64,000 nt of DNA, from assembly GCF_900100395.1 (NCBI RefSeq), contig NZ_FNFB01000020.1, forward strand, positions 1 to 64,000, read 5' to 3'. Positions 22,957 through 31,165 of this stretch are shown in pieces. Position 1 is the first letter of the stretch. Each line of letters starts with the position of its first letter. The DNA comes from Nonomuraea maritima. Lineage in GTDB: Bacteria; Actinomycetota; Actinomycetes; Streptosporangiales; Streptosporangiaceae. The notes under the pieces were generated by a model. That model was given only the letters and a program-made list of their open reading frames with translations. It had not been told where the DNA came from and did not search any database. The position numbers and the translations under genes are program-made.

Positions 22957-23895
22957 GTGCGAGACATCACGGTATTCAGCGGCAGTGCCCATCCTGAGCT
23001 GGCGGAGGAGATCTGCGCGCAGCTCGGCACGCCGCTCCACCCTGTCCAGACCAACCGGTTCGCCAACGACGCGCTCGAGGTCCAGCTGCAGGCCAACTGC
23101 CGCGAACGCGACGTCTTCGTCATCCAGCCGCTCGTGCCGCCGACGCAGGAGCACCTCGTCGAGCTGCTGCTCATGCTCGACGCCGCGCGCGGCGCGTCCG
23201 CCGCGCGGATCACGGCCGTCATACCTCACTACGCGTACGCGCGGTCCGACAAGAAGGGCGCGCCGCGCATCTCCATCGGGGCGCGGCTGGTGGCAGACCT
23301 CGTGGTGACGGCCGGCGCGGACCGGGTGCTGACGATGACGCTGCACTCGCCGCAGGTGCACGGCTTCTTCGGCGTCCCCGTGGACCACCTGCACGCGCTG
23401 CGCGAGCTCGCCGCCCACTTCCGCCGATACGACCTGTCGAACACCGTCGTCGTCTCCCCCGACCTGGGCAACGCCAAGGACGCCGCCCAGTTCGCCCGGA
23501 TGCTCGGCACCGAGGTCGCCATGGGCGCCAAACAGCGCTTCAGCGACGACCGCGTGGTGATCAGCTCGGTGATCGGCGAGGTGTCCGGCAAGGACGTGAT
23601 CATCCTGGACGACGAGATCGCCAAGGGCAGCACGGTGATCGAGCTGCTCGACCGGCTCCGCGAGCAGGACGTGCGATCCGTACGGGTGGCCTGCACCCAC
23701 GGGCTGTTCTCCGGCGGCGCGGTCGAGCGGCTGGGCTCGCTGCGCGAGGTACGGGAGATCGTCTGCACGAACACCGTGCCGCCGCCCAAGCCCAGCGACA
23801 AGCTCACGGTGCTGTCGATCGCCCCCGCCATGGCCGAGGCGATGCGCCGCATCCACGACGGCGAGTCGGTGAGCGCGCTGTTCAGTACATCGTGA
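22957..23895 (+). CDS. Ribose-phosphate diphosphokinase (PRPP synthetase) paralogue
   Basis: A 312-residue protein with the duplicated type I phosphoribosyltransferase-like fold: ITVFSGSAHPELAEEIC, FVIQPLVPPTQEHLVELLLM, PHYAYARSDKKGAPRISIGA and the PRPP loop VIILDDEIAKGSTVIELLDR. It would make PRPP from ribose 5-phosphate and ATP. The loop reads DDEIAKGST instead of the usual DDMIDTGGT, YAYARSDKK replaces YARQDRK, and SPDLGNAK replaces SPDxGGV, so it belongs to the divergent second actinobacterial class and may not be the main enzyme. GTG start at 22957. Its 3' end overlaps the convergent SDR gene by 14 bases. Confidence 0.85.
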   Translation: MRDITVFSGSAHPELAEEICAQLGTPLHPVQTNRFANDALEVQLQANCRERDVFVIQPLVPPTQEHLVELLLMLDAARGASAARITAVIPHYAYARSDKKGAPRISIGARLVADLVVTAGADRVLTMTLHSPQVHGFFGVPVDHLHALRELAAHFRRYDLSNTVVVSPDLGNAKDAAQFARMLGTEVAMGAKQRFSDDRVVISSVIGEVSGKDVIILDDEIAKGSTVIELLDRLREQDVRSVRVACTHGLFSGGAVERLGSLREVREIVCTNTVPPPKPSDKLTVLSIAPAMAEAMRRIHDGESVSALFSTS

Positions 23896-24706
23896 CGACC
23901 TGACCCGTCACCCGCCGCCCCTGGTGGGAGGCGAGAAAGAGGATCACCTCGGCCACCTCGTCCGGATCGGCGACCGTGCCGAGCGGGAGCGTCGCGGCGA
24001 ACGCGGTGACCTCGTCGTTGACCCAGCCGGTGTCGGTCACCGGCGGATGGACCATGTTGGCCGTGATGCCGTACCGGCCCAGCTCGTGGGCGGCCGACAG
24101 CGTGTAGCTCTCTTGTGCGGCCTTCGCCGCGCCGTAGCTGACCTCGGACGGGAACCCCGCGCGTCCGGCGGAGGTCAGGCCGATGACGCGGCCCCACGTG
24201 GCCCCGCGCGTCACGTGACGGCGGGCGAACTCGGCGATCAGCAGCGCGGGCGCGCGCACGTCGACGGCGAACTGCCGGGCGTGGGTCTCGGCGCCGAGCA
24301 TGCGCAGCGAACGGCCGAAGCGGTCGTGCTCGTCGGGGGCGAAGGTGTCGCTGAGCCAGCCGCTGGCGTTGTTGACCAGGATCTCGACCGGGCCGAACGC
24401 CTTCTCGGCGTGATCGAACAGCGCCTCGGGCGCCGCCGGGTCGGTCAGGTCGGCCTCGACGGCCTCGGCCGCCCCTCCCGCCGCGCGGATCTGCCGCACC
24501 ACCTCGTCGGCGGTGCCGGCCCTGACGCGGTCGTACGCCTCGGGATGGGCGGGCTCGCGGAGCGGTTCGAGCCGTTTGTACGTCAGGAGGACGGCGACAT
24601 CCTCGGCTGCCAGCGCCCTCGCCGTGGCGGCGCCGATGCCGTGGTTGGCGCCGGTGACCAGCGCGACTTTCCCGGCCAGGCGAGTATCGATCATAGTTGC
24701 CATCAT
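23882..24706 (-). CDS. Short-chain dehydrogenase/reductase
   Basis: A classical SDR of about 274 residues. The cofactor site is VALVTGANHGIGAATARALA, followed by EADLTDPAAPE, LVNNASGW, the catalytic Ser in IGLTSAGRAGF, and Tyr-x-x-x-Lys in SYGAAKAAQES. The stretch between the cofactor site and the D-L-T motif is about 25 residues longer than usual (LTYKRLEPLREPAHPEAYDR). No substrate can be inferred. Possible starts are 24706, 24703 or 24694; the first overlaps by two bases the start codon of the divergent nucleotidyltransferase gene. Confidence 0.85.
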   Translation of the reverse strand: MMATMIDTRLAGKVALVTGANHGIGAATARALAAEDVAVLLTYKRLEPLREPAHPEAYDRVRAGTADEVVRQIRAAGGAAEAVEADLTDPAAPEALFDHAEKAFGPVEILVNNASGWLSDTFAPDEHDRFGRSLRMLGAETHARQFAVDVRAPALLIAEFARRHVTRGATWGRVIGLTSAGRAGFPSEVSYGAAKAAQESYTLSAAHELGRYGITANMVHPPVTDTGWVNDEVTAFAATLPLGTVADPDEVAEVILFLASHQGRRVTGQVVTMY

Positions 24707-25433
24707 GCACGCAGCTGCCGAACGTCTGCTCGGGGTTTTCCAGGAGCGCGTCGCACCGGCCGTACCCCTGGTCGCCCTCTGGGCGCGTGGCTCGCTGACG
24801 ACCGGCGACTACCGGCCGGGGCGCAGCGACCTCGACCTCGTCGCGGTGCTCGACGCGCCCATGACGATGGAGCACTGGCGGCGCGTCAAGGCGTTGCACC
24901 GGGGCCTCGGGCTGCCCCCGGCCGACCGGCTGCACTGCGCGTACCTGGCCCGGCAGGAGCTGGACGACCCGGCGGCCGAGCACGTCACCTGGGCGCACGG
25001 GCGCATCTTCCGCCGTCCCCTCACCCCGGTCGCGCGGCGCGAACTGCACGACCGCGCCCTGGTGCTGCACGGGCCCCCGCCCGCGGGGCTGCTGCCGCCC
25101 GTGTCCGACGCGGAGCTGACCCGGTTCGTACGGACCGACCTGCGCGACTACTGGCTGGTCAAGGCACAGGCGCGGCGGCGCTGGCTGCAGGACGTCTGGG
25201 TCGACCTCGGCCTGCTGACGGTCGCCAGGGCCGCGGTCACGCTGCGCGACGGCCGGCTGATCAGCAAGCGCGAGGCCCTCGACGTCCTCACCGAGCTGGG
25301 CGCCCCCGCTACCGTGGTCGCCGACATCCGGGCCCGCCGGTACGGCTCCCCCGCGCCGGTGCTGAGCCGCTTCCGGCGCGGACGGCTCGCACGCGCGTTC
25401 GTCCGGTCGGCGATCGGGCGGCTGACCACCTGA
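24705..25433 (+). CDS. Nucleotidyltransferase-domain protein
   Basis: A 242-residue protein with the minimal nucleotidyltransferase signature: ALWARGSLTTGDYRPGRSDL then DLVAVLDAP, that is G-S followed by D-x-D. The C-terminal part is helical with DYWLVKAQARRRWLQDVWVD and KREALDVLTELG, resembling the helical domain of aminoglycoside adenylyltransferase-like proteins. Such proteins transfer a nucleotide to a small molecule or protein, but the target is unknown and resistance should not be assumed. ATG 24705 overlaps the divergent SDR start. Confidence 0.7.
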   Translation: MHAAAERLLGVFQERVAPAVPLVALWARGSLTTGDYRPGRSDLDLVAVLDAPMTMEHWRRVKALHRGLGLPPADRLHCAYLARQELDDPAAEHVTWAHGRIFRRPLTPVARRELHDRALVLHGPPPAGLLPPVSDAELTRFVRTDLRDYWLVKAQARRRWLQDVWVDLGLLTVARAAVTLRDGRLISKREALDVLTELGAPATVVADIRARRYGSPAPVLSRFRRGRLARAFVRSAIGRLTT

Positions 25434-25481
25434 GACCACGGGAAGCTCCCGTCGGATTGCCACAAACAGGAAAGGGTTCCC

Positions 25482-26117
25482 ATGACGGAATACCGGCAGC
25501 TTTATTTCACGGCCGCGGAGACGGCGATGTCGCTCGTGAGCGACCCGGCCGTGGTCGCGTCGTGGGACAAGCCCAGCGCGCTCCACGACTTCAGCGTGGC
25601 GGGGCTGGCCGGGCACATCGTCCACCAGTTCGTCAGGGTCGGTGACGCGCTGGCCGCGGGTGAGGCGGGCGAGCCGATCCCGGTGGTCGAGCACTTCGCG
25701 CGGTCCGCCTGGGTGCAGGCCGGGGTTGACGACGAGAGCAACGTGAGCGTCCGGCGCGGCGGTGAGGCGGCCGGGGCGGCCGGCCACGCGGCGTTGCTGG
25801 AGCGCGCGCAGGGGCTGCTCGACCAGCAGCGCGCGGCGCTGCCCGGCGAGCCGGCCGACCGCGTCGTGCTCTTGCCGTGGGCTGGTTGGTCGCTGCTGCT
25901 GGACGACTTCCTGCTCACCCGGCTGATGGAGCTGGTCGTGCACGCCGACGACCTGGCGTCCAGCGTCGGCGTGCCGACGCCCGAGTTCCCGGCGGCGGTC
26001 ACCGAGCCGGTGGTCGACCTGCTGGCCAAGCTGTCCGTGCACCGCCACGGGCCCACAGCGGTGGTCCGCGCCCTGAGCCGCACCGAACGCGCCCCCGCCG
26101 CGATCAGCGCCTTCTGA
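25482..26117 (+). CDS. Mycothiol-dependent maleylpyruvate isomerase-like (DinB-fold) protein
   Basis: A 211-residue helical protein with the MDMPI N-terminal domain pattern: a DFSVAGLAGHIVHQFVRVGD helix with the metal-binding His, and a later LLDDFLLTRLMELVVHADDLASSVG segment carrying the second (H-x-x-D) site. Members use mycothiol or act as DinB-like metal proteins in detoxification; many have no known substrate. It fits with mshD in the same window. GGAAAGGG precedes the ATG. It ends at a strong terminator hairpin shared with the convergent gene. Confidence 0.8.
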   Translation: MTEYRQLYFTAAETAMSLVSDPAVVASWDKPSALHDFSVAGLAGHIVHQFVRVGDALAAGEAGEPIPVVEHFARSAWVQAGVDDESNVSVRRGGEAAGAAGHAALLERAQGLLDQQRAALPGEPADRVVLLPWAGWSLLLDDFLLTRLMELVVHADDLASSVGVPTPEFPAAVTEPVVDLLAKLSVHRHGPTAVVRALSRTERAPAAISAF

Positions 26118-26132
26118 TCGGTCAGATCGAGA

Positions 26133-26172
26133 GCCACGCGCCCCTTGGCTCAGTCGCTCAGGGGCGCGTGGC
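26133..26172. terminator. Strong bidirectional terminator hairpin
   Basis: GCCACGCGCCCCT pairs perfectly over 13 bp with AGGGGCGCGTGGC around a 14-base loop, between and partly inside two convergent genes. Confidence 0.7.
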
Positions 26173-27223
26173 CGGCGACCTCGGGCCAGTCCTCGACCGG
26201 GGTGCTCCTGCCGAGCAGGTGCCGGTCGAGGAAGCTCGCCAGGTGGGCACGGGTGATCTCCAGCGCTCGTTCACCGTCGAGCTGCTGCCCCGGGAGGCCC
26301 AGCTGCGTCCGCAGCACGGCGTAGTCGACGAACGACGAGTGGTCGGTGCCCTTCACCGTGATCCAGCGCTTCCAGCCGGTCAGCCGGGGCCAGGCCTTCT
26401 TCCAGGAGTCGTCCGTGCCGTCCGGCGTGTGCGACGTGGGCGCGCCGACCAGCATGAAGGGCCGCTTGATCGAGCCGGTGAGCCGGAACGTGCCGTCCAG
26501 GTTGACACCGGCCTTGATCCGGGAGTCGGCGAGCATGGCCTGGGCGGCGGCATACCCGCCGATCGAGTGGCCGACCATCGCGATCTTCGACCGGTCGACG
26601 AGGCGGCCCCAGCGGCCCTCGGAGAGCTCGTCCAGCACGAACCGGACGTCCTTCACCCGGCCCGCGACGACCTTGGCGGGGTCCTGGCCGTCCACGCAGG
26701 CCAGGCACGGGGTGGTGCGGCCGCCGGGGAACGTGGTGGCGACCGACTCGTACGTGTGCTCCACGGCCGCGACCAGGTATCCCCTGCTGGCGAAGTCCTC
26801 GGCCAGCGAGGTCAGGGTGGCGCGCGGGAAGCTGAACCCGGGTGACATGACGACCAGCGGCCGCCTGCCCTTCGCGGCGGGAGCGTTGAGACGGGCGTGC
26901 GTCTTGACCTTGGTGAGCGCGTCCTTGTCCGCGACGGGGTAGTCCGCGAGGACGGCCTCCGACACCTGCGGCGGCACGTACGGTGCGGGCTCGCCGGCGG
27001 CCTTCTCGGCCGGGTACCAGAGCGAGACCATGAGCTCCCGCCGGTCCGCCTCGGGGTTCCACGGGTCGGGACGGCTCCTGTCCACCAGGTGCAGGGTGGC
27101 CAGGCCGACGGGCTCGCGGCCGGTCGGCTCCGGCAGGGCGAGCCGGGCGGCCCGCGCCGGCGTGACGGTCGTGACGGTGAGGACGAGCGGCGACAGGACG
27201 GCCAGGGCGAGTACGGTACGCAT
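26150..27223 (-). CDS. Secreted alpha/beta hydrolase (PAF acetylhydrolase / cutinase-like lipase)
   Basis: The 357-residue protein starts at ATG 27223 with a Sec signal peptide (MRTVLALAVLSPLVLTVTTV, cleavage after ARA). It has the platelet-activating factor acetylhydrolase layout: LMVSLWYPAEKA near the N-terminus, the oxyanion region VVMSPGFSFPRATLTSLAED, nucleophile Ser in MVGHSIGGYAAAQAML, Asp in VNLDGTFRL and His in GTDHSSFVDY. A cysteine pair (TPCLAC) may form a disulfide. It probably cleaves esters outside the cell. Confidence 0.85.
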   Translation of the reverse strand: MRTVLALAVLSPLVLTVTTVTPARAARLALPEPTGREPVGLATLHLVDRSRPDPWNPEADRRELMVSLWYPAEKAAGEPAPYVPPQVSEAVLADYPVADKDALTKVKTHARLNAPAAKGRRPLVVMSPGFSFPRATLTSLAEDFASRGYLVAAVEHTYESVATTFPGGRTTPCLACVDGQDPAKVVAGRVKDVRFVLDELSEGRWGRLVDRSKIAMVGHSIGGYAAAQAMLADSRIKAGVNLDGTFRLTGSIKRPFMLVGAPTSHTPDGTDDSWKKAWPRLTGWKRWITVKGTDHSSFVDYAVLRTQLGLPGQQLDGERALEITRAHLASFLDRHLLGRSTPVEDWPEVAGHAPLSD

Positions 27224-27326
27224 GGCGATCACTCTGGCGGGCGGGACCGCCCGGCCGTCCCCTCCGAACGTCGGCCGGCATCCCCTACTTTCGTCGTAAG
27301 CCCGGTCGTCGACCCGCCCATAGGCT

Positions 27327-28478
27327 GTGGCCATGCGGTTCGTCCTGCTCGGCGGTGCCATGTCCGTGCTCACGCTGGCCGTCCTCGACGGGCAGATGGG
27401 GGTGCCGTCCGACCTGCCGATGCCGGTGCAGCTCACGATCGCCGCGGCCGCCGGGCTCGCCGCCTGGCACGCGCGGCGGTCGTGGTGGCCGCTGGCCGTC
27501 CTCGGCGCCGTCGCCTACGCCGGGCTGGTCGTGTGGCCGCCCCTGATGCTCGCCTCCTACTACGCCGGCCGCACGCTCCCCCGTCCCCGTGGCATCGCCG
27601 CCTACCTCGCCGCGTGCGTCGCGGTGTGCGGGATCGGCGCGATCGTCGGCGAGGCGCGCGACGGTCTGCAGGAACTGCTGACGGCCTCCCTCGGCAACGC
27701 GCTGTTCATGATGCTGGGCGTGATCGGGCTGCCGGTGGCGCTCGGCCTGTGGACGGGCGAGCTGCTGCGGGCGGCCAAGGAACGTGCCGAGCGGCTCGAA
27801 CGCGAGCAGGTCATGCGGGCCGAGCAGGCGAGGACGCAGGAGCGGGCCAGGATCGCCCGCGAGATGCACGACGTGGTGGCGCACCGGGTCTCGCTCGTCG
27901 TGCTGCACGCGGGCGCGCTGGAGGTGCGGGCGTCCGACGAGGAGACGGTGCGGGCCGCCGCGCTGATCGGCGGGATCGGCAGGGAGGCGCTGGCCAACCT
28001 GCGTGACGTGCTCGGCGTGCTGCGTTCGCCCGAGGGGCACGCCCGGCAGGAGGCCGCGCTGCGGCCCCCGCCCACGCTGGGCGATCTCGACCGGCTGCTC
28101 GACCAGTCGAGGGCCCTCGGCATCACAGTGACCCGGCACGACGAGGGCGAGCCACGTCCGGTGGAGCCGACGGTCGAGCGGACGGCGTACCGGGTTGTCC
28201 AGGAGGCGCTCACCAACGTGCACAAGCACGCGGGCGATGCCGGGACGCGGGTCCGCATCCACTACGGGACGGACGCGCTGGAGGTGGAGGTGCGCAACGA
28301 CGCTCCGGCGCCGTCCGGAGCCGCTGACACCCCGCCGCGCGCGCCGCGCGGCGGGGTGCCCGGCGCGGGCTGGGGCCTGGTGGGGCTGCGCGAACGCGTG
28401 GAACTGCTCGGCGGCACCCTCCGCACCAGCGCGCAGGACGGCGGCGGCTTCCTCGTCAGCGCCAGGATCCCGGCATGA
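27327..28478 (+). CDS. Sensor histidine kinase, NarL/DesK-type (HisKA_3)
   Basis: A 383-residue membrane kinase: four to five N-terminal hydrophobic segments (through LFMMLGVIGLPVALGLWTGE), a coiled coil (AKERAERLEREQVMRAEQAR), the dimerisation/phosphoacceptor box ERARIAREMHDVVAHRVSLV with the phosphorylated His, and an HATPase domain (RVVQEALTNVHKHAG; GWGLVGLRERVELLGG). The cognate regulator follows with a 4 bp ATGA overlap, so they form a two-component pair. The small extracytoplasmic part suggests it senses a membrane signal. Start GTG 27327 or ATG 27333. Confidence 0.92.
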   Translation: MAMRFVLLGGAMSVLTLAVLDGQMGVPSDLPMPVQLTIAAAAGLAAWHARRSWWPLAVLGAVAYAGLVVWPPLMLASYYAGRTLPRPRGIAAYLAACVAVCGIGAIVGEARDGLQELLTASLGNALFMMLGVIGLPVALGLWTGELLRAAKERAERLEREQVMRAEQARTQERARIAREMHDVVAHRVSLVVLHAGALEVRASDEETVRAAALIGGIGREALANLRDVLGVLRSPEGHARQEAALRPPPTLGDLDRLLDQSRALGITVTRHDEGEPRPVEPTVERTAYRVVQEALTNVHKHAGDAGTRVRIHYGTDALEVEVRNDAPAPSGAADTPPRAPRGGVPGAGWGLVGLRERVELLGGTLRTSAQDGGGFLVSARIPA

Positions 28479-29146
28479 CCGGCGAGCGGGAGACGCGTGT
28501 GATCAGGGTGCTCGTGGTCGACGACGAGGAGCTGGTGCGGTCGGGGTTGCGGCTGATCCTGGAGGCGGCGGGTGACATCGTCGTCGTCGGCGAGGCCCGT
28601 GACGGCGCGGAGGCCGTCTCCGCCGTGCGGCGCCTGCGCCCCGAGGTCGTGCTCATGGACGTCCGCATGCCCGGCACCGACGGCCTCACCGCTGCCGGAC
28701 GCGTCCTGACCGAGCCTCGGCCACCAAAAGTGATCATGCTGACCACGTTCGACCTCGACGAGTACGTCCACCAGGCCCTACGGCTGGGCGCGGTCGGTTT
28801 CCTGCTCAAGGACACCCCGCCGCGCGAGCTGGCCGCCGCCGTCCGCACGGTCGCGAGCGGCCAGGCCATGCTCTCGCCGTCGGTCACCAAGCGCCTGATC
28901 GCCTCGTACGTCGACCGCGTCCCCTCCCGGGCCGAGGCCGCCCGCAGGCAGCTCGCGACGCTCACGGGCCGGGAGGAGGACGTGGTCAGGGCGCTGGCCC
29001 GCGGCCTGTCCAACGCCGAGGTCGGCCGCGAACTGCGCCTGACCGAGGCCACGATCAAGGCCCACGTCAGCCGGGTGCTGGCCAAGCTCGGCCTGGCCAA
29101 CCGCGTGCAGGCCGCGATCCTGGTGCACGACGCCGACCTCGGCTAG
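28475..29146 (+). CDS. NarL/FixJ-family response regulator
   Basis: A 223-residue regulator with a receiver domain (IRVLVVDDEELVRSGLRLIL; phospho-Asp in VVLMDVRMPGTDG; KVIMLTTFDLDEYV; LLKDTPPRELAAAV) and a LuxR-type helix-turn-helix (LTGREEDVVRALARGLSNAE, then VGRELRLTEATIKAHVSRVL). It overlaps the kinase gene by 4 bp. The target genes are unknown. In this class the kinase and regulator often act on a neighbouring ABC exporter, but none of that type is present here. Confidence 0.93.
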   Translation: MTGERETRVIRVLVVDDEELVRSGLRLILEAAGDIVVVGEARDGAEAVSAVRRLRPEVVLMDVRMPGTDGLTAAGRVLTEPRPPKVIMLTTFDLDEYVHQALRLGAVGFLLKDTPPRELAAAVRTVASGQAMLSPSVTKRLIASYVDRVPSRAEAARRQLATLTGREEDVVRALARGLSNAEVGRELRLTEATIKAHVSRVLAKLGLANRVQAAILVHDADLG

Positions 29147-29189
29147 GAACCAGCCCTGCCCAGCACGCGGCCTCGGCCAGGACGCCGCC

Positions 29190-30194
29190 TCAGGACACGG
29201 CCTCCGCGTAGTGGCAGGCCGCCTGCGCGCCCGGGACGGCGGGCAGGATGTCCAGCAGCTCGGAGCGGCACTTCGCGTCCACGCCCACCTCGGCCGCCTT
29301 GCCGGAGGCGAGCACCTGGCAGCGGGCGTGGAAGCGGCAGCCGCCTGGGATGCGCGTCGGGTCCGGCGGCTCGCCGCTCAGCACCACCCGTTCTGGCGAC
29401 TCGGGCAGCACCGACAGCAGCGCCTGCGTGTACGGGTGCCGCGGCGCCGTCAGCACCTGCTCGACCGGCCCCGACTCGACGATCCGGCCGAGGTACATGA
29501 CCGCGACCCGGTCGGCGATGTTCCAGGCGAGGCCGAGGTCGTGAGTGACGACCAGCGCCGACAGGCCGAGCTCCTCGCGCAGCCGGAGCAGCAGAGCGAG
29601 GATCTCACCGCGTACGGAGGCGTCCAGGGAGGCCACCGGCTCGTCGGCGATCAGCACCTTCGGGTCGAGCGCGAGCGCGCCCGCGATGACCACGCGCTGA
29701 CGCTGGCCGCCCGACAGCTCGTGCGGGTAGCGCAGGAAGAACCGCTCGGGCGGCCGCAGCCCCGCCCTGGACAGGGCGGAGGCGACGATCTCCCGCTCGT
29801 CGGGCAGCCCGTGGATGCGCGGGCCCTCGGCGACGGCCTCGTACACCGTGTGACGGGGGTTGAGCGAGCCGGTCGGGTCCTGCAGCACCAGCTGCACCTG
29901 CCTGCGGTAGGCCTTCAGCGCCTTCGACCCGTAGTCGAGCGCGGCGCCGCCGAAGCGGACCTCGCCCGAGGTCGGGCGTTCGAGGCCGAGCAGGGTGCGG
30001 GCGAGCGTGGTCTTGCCGCAGCCGGACTCGCCCACGAGGGCCACGATCTCGCCCTGCCCGATGGACAGGTTGACGCCGTCGACGGCGCGGGCGCGGCGGC
30101 CCCGCGAGGAGAACTCGACGTGCAGGTCGCGGGCCTCCAGCAGGGCCGGCCTGGTCGCCTCGGCCGTCTCGTCGGTGGTCTGCGTCTCGGTCAT
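29190..30194 (-). CDS. Oligopeptide/dipeptide ABC transporter, ATP-binding subunit (DppF/OppF-like)
   Basis: A 334-residue ATPase: Walker A GESGCGKTTLARTLLGLERP, Q-loop LQDPTGSLNPRHTV, signature HELSGGQRQRV, Walker B VLIADEPVASLDASVRGEIL, H-loop VVTHDLGLAWNIADR, and the C-terminal oligopeptide/dipeptide domain with its cysteine-rich end (GGCRFHARCQVL ... CRSELLD ... ACHYAE), a likely iron-sulfur or metal site of the family. Last gene of the five-gene operon. Its ATG overlaps the stop of the preceding ATPase gene (ATGA). Confidence 0.95.
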   Translation of the reverse strand: MTETQTTDETAEATRPALLEARDLHVEFSSRGRRARAVDGVNLSIGQGEIVALVGESGCGKTTLARTLLGLERPTSGEVRFGGAALDYGSKALKAYRRQVQLVLQDPTGSLNPRHTVYEAVAEGPRIHGLPDEREIVASALSRAGLRPPERFFLRYPHELSGGQRQRVVIAGALALDPKVLIADEPVASLDASVRGEILALLLRLREELGLSALVVTHDLGLAWNIADRVAVMYLGRIVESGPVEQVLTAPRHPYTQALLSVLPESPERVVLSGEPPDPTRIPGGCRFHARCQVLASGKAAEVGVDAKCRSELLDILPAVPGAQAACHYAEAVS

Positions 30195-31165
30195 GAGACC
30201 TCCTCTTCGGCCCTGGCGTGCACGCACGCCGCCGTACGTCCCGGACCTGCCGGCCAGAGCTGCACGTCGAGGGTCGAGCACCCGTCCACGGCAACCGGGC
30301 AGCGGGGATGGAACGAGCAGCCGCCGGGCAGCTGCATCGGGTCGGGCGGGTCGCCGCCGAGCCCCTTCGGCGCCATCCGCGAGCCCGGGTCGCCGACCGT
30401 CGGGAAGGCGGCCGCGAGCGCCTTGCTGTAGGGGTGGCGGGCCTCGCGGAAGACCTCGCGGGACGGGCCGTGCTCGACGAGGCGGCCCGCGTACATGACG
30501 GCGAGCTGGTCGCACACGTCGGCCAGCACCGACAGGTCATGAGAAATCATGATCAGGGAGATGCCGTGTTCGGCCACCAGCTCCTTGATCAGACTCAGCA
30601 CCTGCGCCTGGACCATGACGTCGAGCGCGGTGGTCGGCTCGTCGGCGATGATCAGCCGCGGCGAGCAGGCCAGCGCCATCGCGATCATGACGCGCTGCCG
30701 CTGCCCGCCCGACAGCTCGTGCGGGTAGCTGCGCGCCCGCCAGGCGGGCAGGCCGACCTGCTCCAGCAGCTCGGTCACCCGCCTGCGGGCCTCGTCGGGC
30801 TTGGCGAGATTGTGCGTGAGCAGCGGCTCGGCGATCTGGTCGCCGATCTTGCGTACCGGGTTGAGCCCGTGCTGGGCGCCCTGGAACACGATCGAGGCCT
30901 CCGCCCACCGTACGGCCCGCATGCGGCCCCACTTCATGGTGAGCACGTCGTCGCCGTCGAGCAGGATCCGGCCGCCGACACGCGCCTCCTTCGGCAGCAG
31001 CCGCAGGAGCGCCATGGCCAGTGTCGACTTGCCGGATCCCGACTCGCCGGCGACCCCGAGCGCCGCTCCCGCGTCGAGGCTCAGCGACACCCCGCGCACC
31101 GCGGGCACCTCGCCCGAGGCGATCCGGTACGTCACCGACACGTCGTCGAGTTCGAGCAGACTCAT
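30191..31165 (-). CDS. Oligopeptide/dipeptide ABC transporter, ATP-binding subunit (DppD/OppD-like)
   Basis: A 324-residue ATPase with GESGSGKSTLAMALLRLLPK (Walker A), HELSGGQRQRVMIAMAL (signature), RLIIADEPTTALDVMVQAQV (Walker B) and MISHDLSVLADVCDQ (H-loop). The C-terminal part (GGCSFHPRCPVAVDGCSTLD) has the cysteines typical of OppD/DppD. It forms a heterodimer with the next ATPase and couples ATP hydrolysis to peptide import. Overlaps both neighbours by 4 bp (ATGA), showing tight translational coupling. Confidence 0.95.
   Translation of the reverse strand: MSLLELDDVSVTYRIASGEVPAVRGVSLSLDAGAALGVAGESGSGKSTLAMALLRLLPKEARVGGRILLDGDDVLTMKWGRMRAVRWAEASIVFQGAQHGLNPVRKIGDQIAEPLLTHNLAKPDEARRRVTELLEQVGLPAWRARSYPHELSGGQRQRVMIAMALACSPRLIIADEPTTALDVMVQAQVLSLIKELVAEHGISLIMISHDLSVLADVCDQLAVMYAGRLVEHGPSREVFREARHPYSKALAAAFPTVGDPGSRMAPKGLGGDPPDPMQLPGGCSFHPRCPVAVDGCSTLDVQLWPAGPGRTAACVHARAEEEVS

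Noticed and set aside
24705..25433. Aminoglycoside resistance gene
   Set aside because: Only the general nucleotidyltransferase signature is present; nothing identifies an antibiotic as substrate.
23229..26048. A 939-codon minus-strand frame crossing four genes
   Set aside because: It is a composition artefact; clear families are encoded in other frames over the whole stretch.
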